Shown here in pieces: positions 61,445-64,000 of a DNA stretch of 64,000 bases. The stretch covers positions 496,001 through 560,000 of the forward strand of contig NZ_JAFCKH010000001.1 in NCBI RefSeq assembly GCF_018130505.1, read 5' to 3'. The translations under genes were made by a program, and so were the position numbers. The notes beneath the pieces were generated by a model. That model ran no database searches. It was given only the letters and a program-made list of their open reading frames with translations, and was not told where the DNA came from. Source of the stretch: Bradyrhizobium tropiciagri (GTDB lineage Bacteria; Pseudomonadota; Alphaproteobacteria; Rhizobiales; Xanthobacteraceae). Each line of letters opens with the position of its first letter. Positions within the stretch are counted from its first letter, which is position 1.

Positions 61445-63247
61445 ATGACCGCTTCAACCACCAAACGACCGGCCGCGATCCGGGTCGTGCTTCCGTTCGT
61501 GTTCCGCCATTGGCTGGAGCAGCCGCTGCGGGCTGCGATCGTCACCGCGGGATTTCTCGGCGCGACCGCCGCCGACCTGTTCATGCCGGTCTATTCCGGC
61601 CGGCTGGTCGACGCGCTGACCGCGGGTGCGGCGAGCCCCGCCGCGCGCCATGCCGCGCTGCTCGCGTTCGGCGCGATCGTCGGGCTCGGCCTGCTGTCGG
61701 TGATCCTGCGCCTCGTCGGCATCCAGACCATCGTGCCGTTCACGCTGCAGACGATGTCCGATGTCGGGCAGCGCGCGTTCATGCGCGTGCAGCGCTTCTC
61801 GACCGACTGGCACGCCAACTCCTTTGCCGGCTCCACCGTGCGCAAGATCACGCGCGGCATGTGGGCGCTCGACGTGCTGAACGACACCGTGCTGATGGCG
61901 CTGCTGCCGTCGGTGGTGGTGCTGTTCGGCTCGATGATCCTGCTCGGCCTGCACTGGCCGCAGCTCGGCGCGGTGGTCGCGGTCGGCGCGGTGATCTATG
62001 TCGCGATGACGATGGCGTTCCAGGTCCGCTACGTGGCGCCGGCGGCGCGCGTCTCCAACGCGTGGGACACCAAGGTCGGCGGCACGCTGGCGGATGCGCT
62101 GACCTGCAACGCGGTGGTGAAGTCGTTCGGCGCCGAGGTGCGCGAGGACATCCGGCTCGGCGGCGTCATCGGCCGCTGGCGGCGGCGGGTGCGGCGGACC
62201 TGGTTCCGCTACAACCACACCGGCGCGGCGCAGCTGCTGGTGCTGCTGTGCTTCCGCGCGTCGGTGATCGGCGGCGCGATCCTGCTGTGGGCGGCGGGCC
62301 GCGCCACGCCGGGCGACGTCACCTATGTGCTGACCAGCTACTACATCATCCACGCTTACTTGCGCGATGTCGGCATGCACATCAACAACCTGCAGCGTTC
62401 GGTCAACGACATGGAGGAGCTGGTCGCGATCCATGCCGAGCCGCTCGGCATCGTCGACGCGGTCGACGCCAGGCGGATCGACATCGCGGGCGGCCGCATC
62501 GTGTTCGACGACGTGACCTTCCATTACGGCGGCCATCGCAGGCCGCTGTATGACGGGTTGTCGATCGACATCGACGCGGGCGAACGCGTCGGGCTGGTCG
62601 GACGCTCCGGCTCCGGCAAGACCACCTTCGTCAAGCTGGTGCAGCGGCTCTACGACGTTTCCGGCGGCAGGATCCTGATCGACGGTCAGGACATCGCAAA
62701 GGCGACGCAGCAATCGCTGCGCAGCCAGATCGCGATCGTGCAGCAGGAGCCGATCCTGTTCCACCGCACACTGGCGGAGAACATCGCCTACGGCCGGCCC
62801 GCCGCCAGCATGGAGGCGATCGAACAGGCGGCACGGCTCGCCAATGCGCATGACTTCATCATGCGCCTGCCGAAGGGCTACGGCACGCTGGTCGGTGAGC
62901 GCGGCGTCAAGCTGTCGGGCGGTGAACGGCAGCGCGTGGCGCTGGCGCGCGCCTTCCTGGCCGATGCGCCGGTCCTGATCCTGGACGAGGCGACCTCGAG
63001 CCTCGATTCGGAATCGGAGGCGCTGATCCAGCAGGCGATGGAGCGGCTGATGAAGGGCCGCACCTCGATCGTGATCGCGCACCGCCTGTCGACGGTGCGC
63101 AGCATGGACCGCATCCTGGTGTTCGATCGCGGCGAGATCGTCGAGCAGGGCACGCACGAGATGCTCGCCGTACGGCCGAACGGCATCTACCGCTCGCTGT
63201 TCGAGCGGCAGGCGACCGAGTTCGGCCGGATCGCGGCGGCGGAGTGA
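61445..63247 (+). CDS. ABC exporter, fused transmembrane and ATPase domains
   Basis: 600 residues from ATG 61445 (MTASTTKRPAAIRVV); an ATG at 61403 would add 14 residues. Transmembrane domain about 20-310 with six helices; ATPase domain about 345-595 with Walker A GRSGSGKTT, Q-loop IAIVQQEPILF, signature LSGGERQRVAL, Walker B VLILDEATSSLD and H-loop IAHRLST. Type IV half-transporter, acting as a homodimer, or as a heterodimer with a gene elsewhere. It is 57 bp upstream of a MATE gene on the same strand. Substrate unknown. Confidence 0.96.
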   Translation: MTASTTKRPAAIRVVLPFVFRHWLEQPLRAAIVTAGFLGATAADLFMPVYSGRLVDALTAGAASPAARHAALLAFGAIVGLGLLSVILRLVGIQTIVPFTLQTMSDVGQRAFMRVQRFSTDWHANSFAGSTVRKITRGMWALDVLNDTVLMALLPSVVVLFGSMILLGLHWPQLGAVVAVGAVIYVAMTMAFQVRYVAPAARVSNAWDTKVGGTLADALTCNAVVKSFGAEVREDIRLGGVIGRWRRRVRRTWFRYNHTGAAQLLVLLCFRASVIGGAILLWAAGRATPGDVTYVLTSYYIIHAYLRDVGMHINNLQRSVNDMEELVAIHAEPLGIVDAVDARRIDIAGGRIVFDDVTFHYGGHRRPLYDGLSIDIDAGERVGLVGRSGSGKTTFVKLVQRLYDVSGGRILIDGQDIAKATQQSLRSQIAIVQQEPILFHRTLAENIAYGRPAASMEAIEQAARLANAHDFIMRLPKGYGTLVGERGVKLSGGERQRVALARAFLADAPVLILDEATSSLDSESEALIQQAMERLMKGRTSIVIAHRLSTVRSMDRILVFDRGEIVEQGTHEMLAVRPNGIYRSLFERQATEFGRIAAAE

Positions 63248-63304
63248 AATGGCGCGCGGCCGACGGGCGAACGCCCGGTCAGTCGCGCGCCGGGGGGAAT
63301 TGCG

Positions 63305-64000
63305 ATGAAGGATCTGACACGCGGCTCCATCGTGAGCCACATCCTGATCATGGCGCCGCCGATCGTCGTCGGCATGATCACGATCATGATCTGCCAGCTG
63401 GTCGACCTGTATTTCGTAGGCGGACTCGGCGAAGCCGCCGTCGCGGGCGTGGCCGCGGCGGGCAACGCCGGATTCCTGATCAACGGGTTCATGCAGGTGC
63501 TCGGCGTCGGCACGGTTGCGCTGATCGCGCAGGCGGTCGGGCGCAAGGATCGCAGCGACGCCAATTCGGTGTTCAACCAGGCAATCGTGTTGTCGGCGTT
63601 GTTCGGGTTGGTCACGCTGGTCGCGGGTGCGCTGCTGTCCCGTCCTTACATGCGCGCGGTTGCGGCCGATACCGACACGATCGAGGCAGGCACCACTTAT
63701 CTACTGTGGTTCATGCCGGCGCTGGCATTGCAATTCATCACGCAAGTGATGGGCGCCGCGCTGCGCGCCACCGGCATCGTGCGGCCGGGCATGCTGGTGC
63801 AGGTGATCGCCGTGCTCATCAACATCGCGCTGGCGCCGGTTCTGATCACGGGCTGGGGCACCGGTCACGCGCTCGGCGTCGCGGGGGCTGGCCTTGCAAG
63901 CTCGCTCGCCGTGCTGTGCGGCGTGCTGATGCTGCTTGTGTATTTCCTCAAGCTGGAGCGCTATGTCAGCTTCGATCCGGCGCAATGGCGTCCGCGGCTT
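63305..64000 (+). CDS. MATE family efflux transporter (3' end outside window)
   Basis: ATG 63305 with GGGGGAA before it; 232 codons to the window end with no stop. Opens MKDLTRGSIVSHILIMAPP, then IMICQLVDLYFVGGLGEAAVAGV (MatE helix 1-2 pattern), QVLGVGTVALIAQAVGRKDRSDA and MGAALRATGIVRPGMLVQV. About half of the usual 12-helix protein is present. Sodium- or proton-driven drug/metabolite export from the cytoplasm. Same strand as, and close to, the ABC exporter, so probably co-transcribed. Confidence 0.95.
   Translation, partial: MKDLTRGSIVSHILIMAPPIVVGMITIMICQLVDLYFVGGLGEAAVAGVAAAGNAGFLINGFMQVLGVGTVALIAQAVGRKDRSDANSVFNQAIVLSALFGLVTLVAGALLSRPYMRAVAADTDTIEAGTTYLLWFMPALALQFITQVMGAALRATGIVRPGMLVQVIAVLINIALAPVLITGWGTGHALGVAGAGLASSLAVLCGVLMLLVYFLKLERYVSFDPAQWRPRL

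Overview
The window is high-GC alphaproteobacterial chromosome. The gene content, the many short palindromic repeats and the style of the secreted proteins point to Bradyrhizobium or a close relative. This is a judgement from familiarity with such genomes, not a search result. Coding density is high. I see no tRNA, rRNA, CRISPR array, insertion sequence, phage or integrase gene, so this looks like core and lineage-specific chromosome rather than an island.

Layout. 1-3.9 kb: start of a lipoprotein gene, a NUDIX hydrolase, an SRAP (YedK/HMCES-type) DNA-protein crosslinking protein and secreted or unknown proteins. 3.5-4.8 kb: a RidA / split YeeE-YedE transporter operon. 5-8.3 kb: a mismatch-type DNA glycosylase and a Baeyer-Villiger-type monooxygenase. 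9.1-14.1 kb: a thiamine operon in the order thiO-thiS-thiG-thiE-thiC (minus strand), headed by a clear TPP riboswitch whose closing stem contains the thiO ribosome binding site and closed by an intrinsic terminator. 14.2-21.4 kb: lytic transglycosylase, an OmpR-type two-component system, a membrane cyclic-nucleotide-binding protein, a prokaryotic ionotropic-glutamate-receptor-like protein and two PRC-barrel proteins. 21.6-31.9 kb: GH38 alpha-mannosidase, a secreted-peptide gene interrupted by an in-frame stop, a branched-chain amino-acid-type binding protein, an RTX/sorbosone-dehydrogenase/FG-GAP protein, DUF4403 and an L,D-transpeptidase. 32-41.4 kb: TSUP exporter, an orphan TAXI-type binding protein, a lipid-related cluster (glycosyltransferase, PmtA-type methyltransferase, membrane protein), then an aminotransferase divergent from phosphatidylserine decarboxylase, and a second NUDIX protein. 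41.4-52.2 kb: a CadC-like regulator facing a DUF4242/methyltransferase cluster, FecR-domain, IspZ-like, CPBP protease, DUF2147, extensin-like and receiver-only proteins. 52.3-56.1 kb: an SDR and a natural fusion of a Baeyer-Villiger-type monooxygenase with an HSL-type esterase. 56.2-64 kb: GNAT, then a TetR / HlyD / DHA2-MFS efflux unit with a perfect palindromic operator, an ABC exporter and the start of a MATE transporter.

The most useful second looks are these: the monooxygenase-esterase fusion with a changed signature histidine beside an SDR lacking the usual Tyr/Lys; the glutamate-receptor-like channel; the SRAP protein ending in a clamp-binding-like pentapeptide; the amber codon placed exactly after a signal peptide; three very small membrane-protein genes supported by ribosome sites, ATGA/GTGA coupling or a terminator; and palindromic repeats that fill the only gaps of the thiamine operon and supply stop codons of neighbouring genes. 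I do not see a clearly new multi-gene defence or mobile system.
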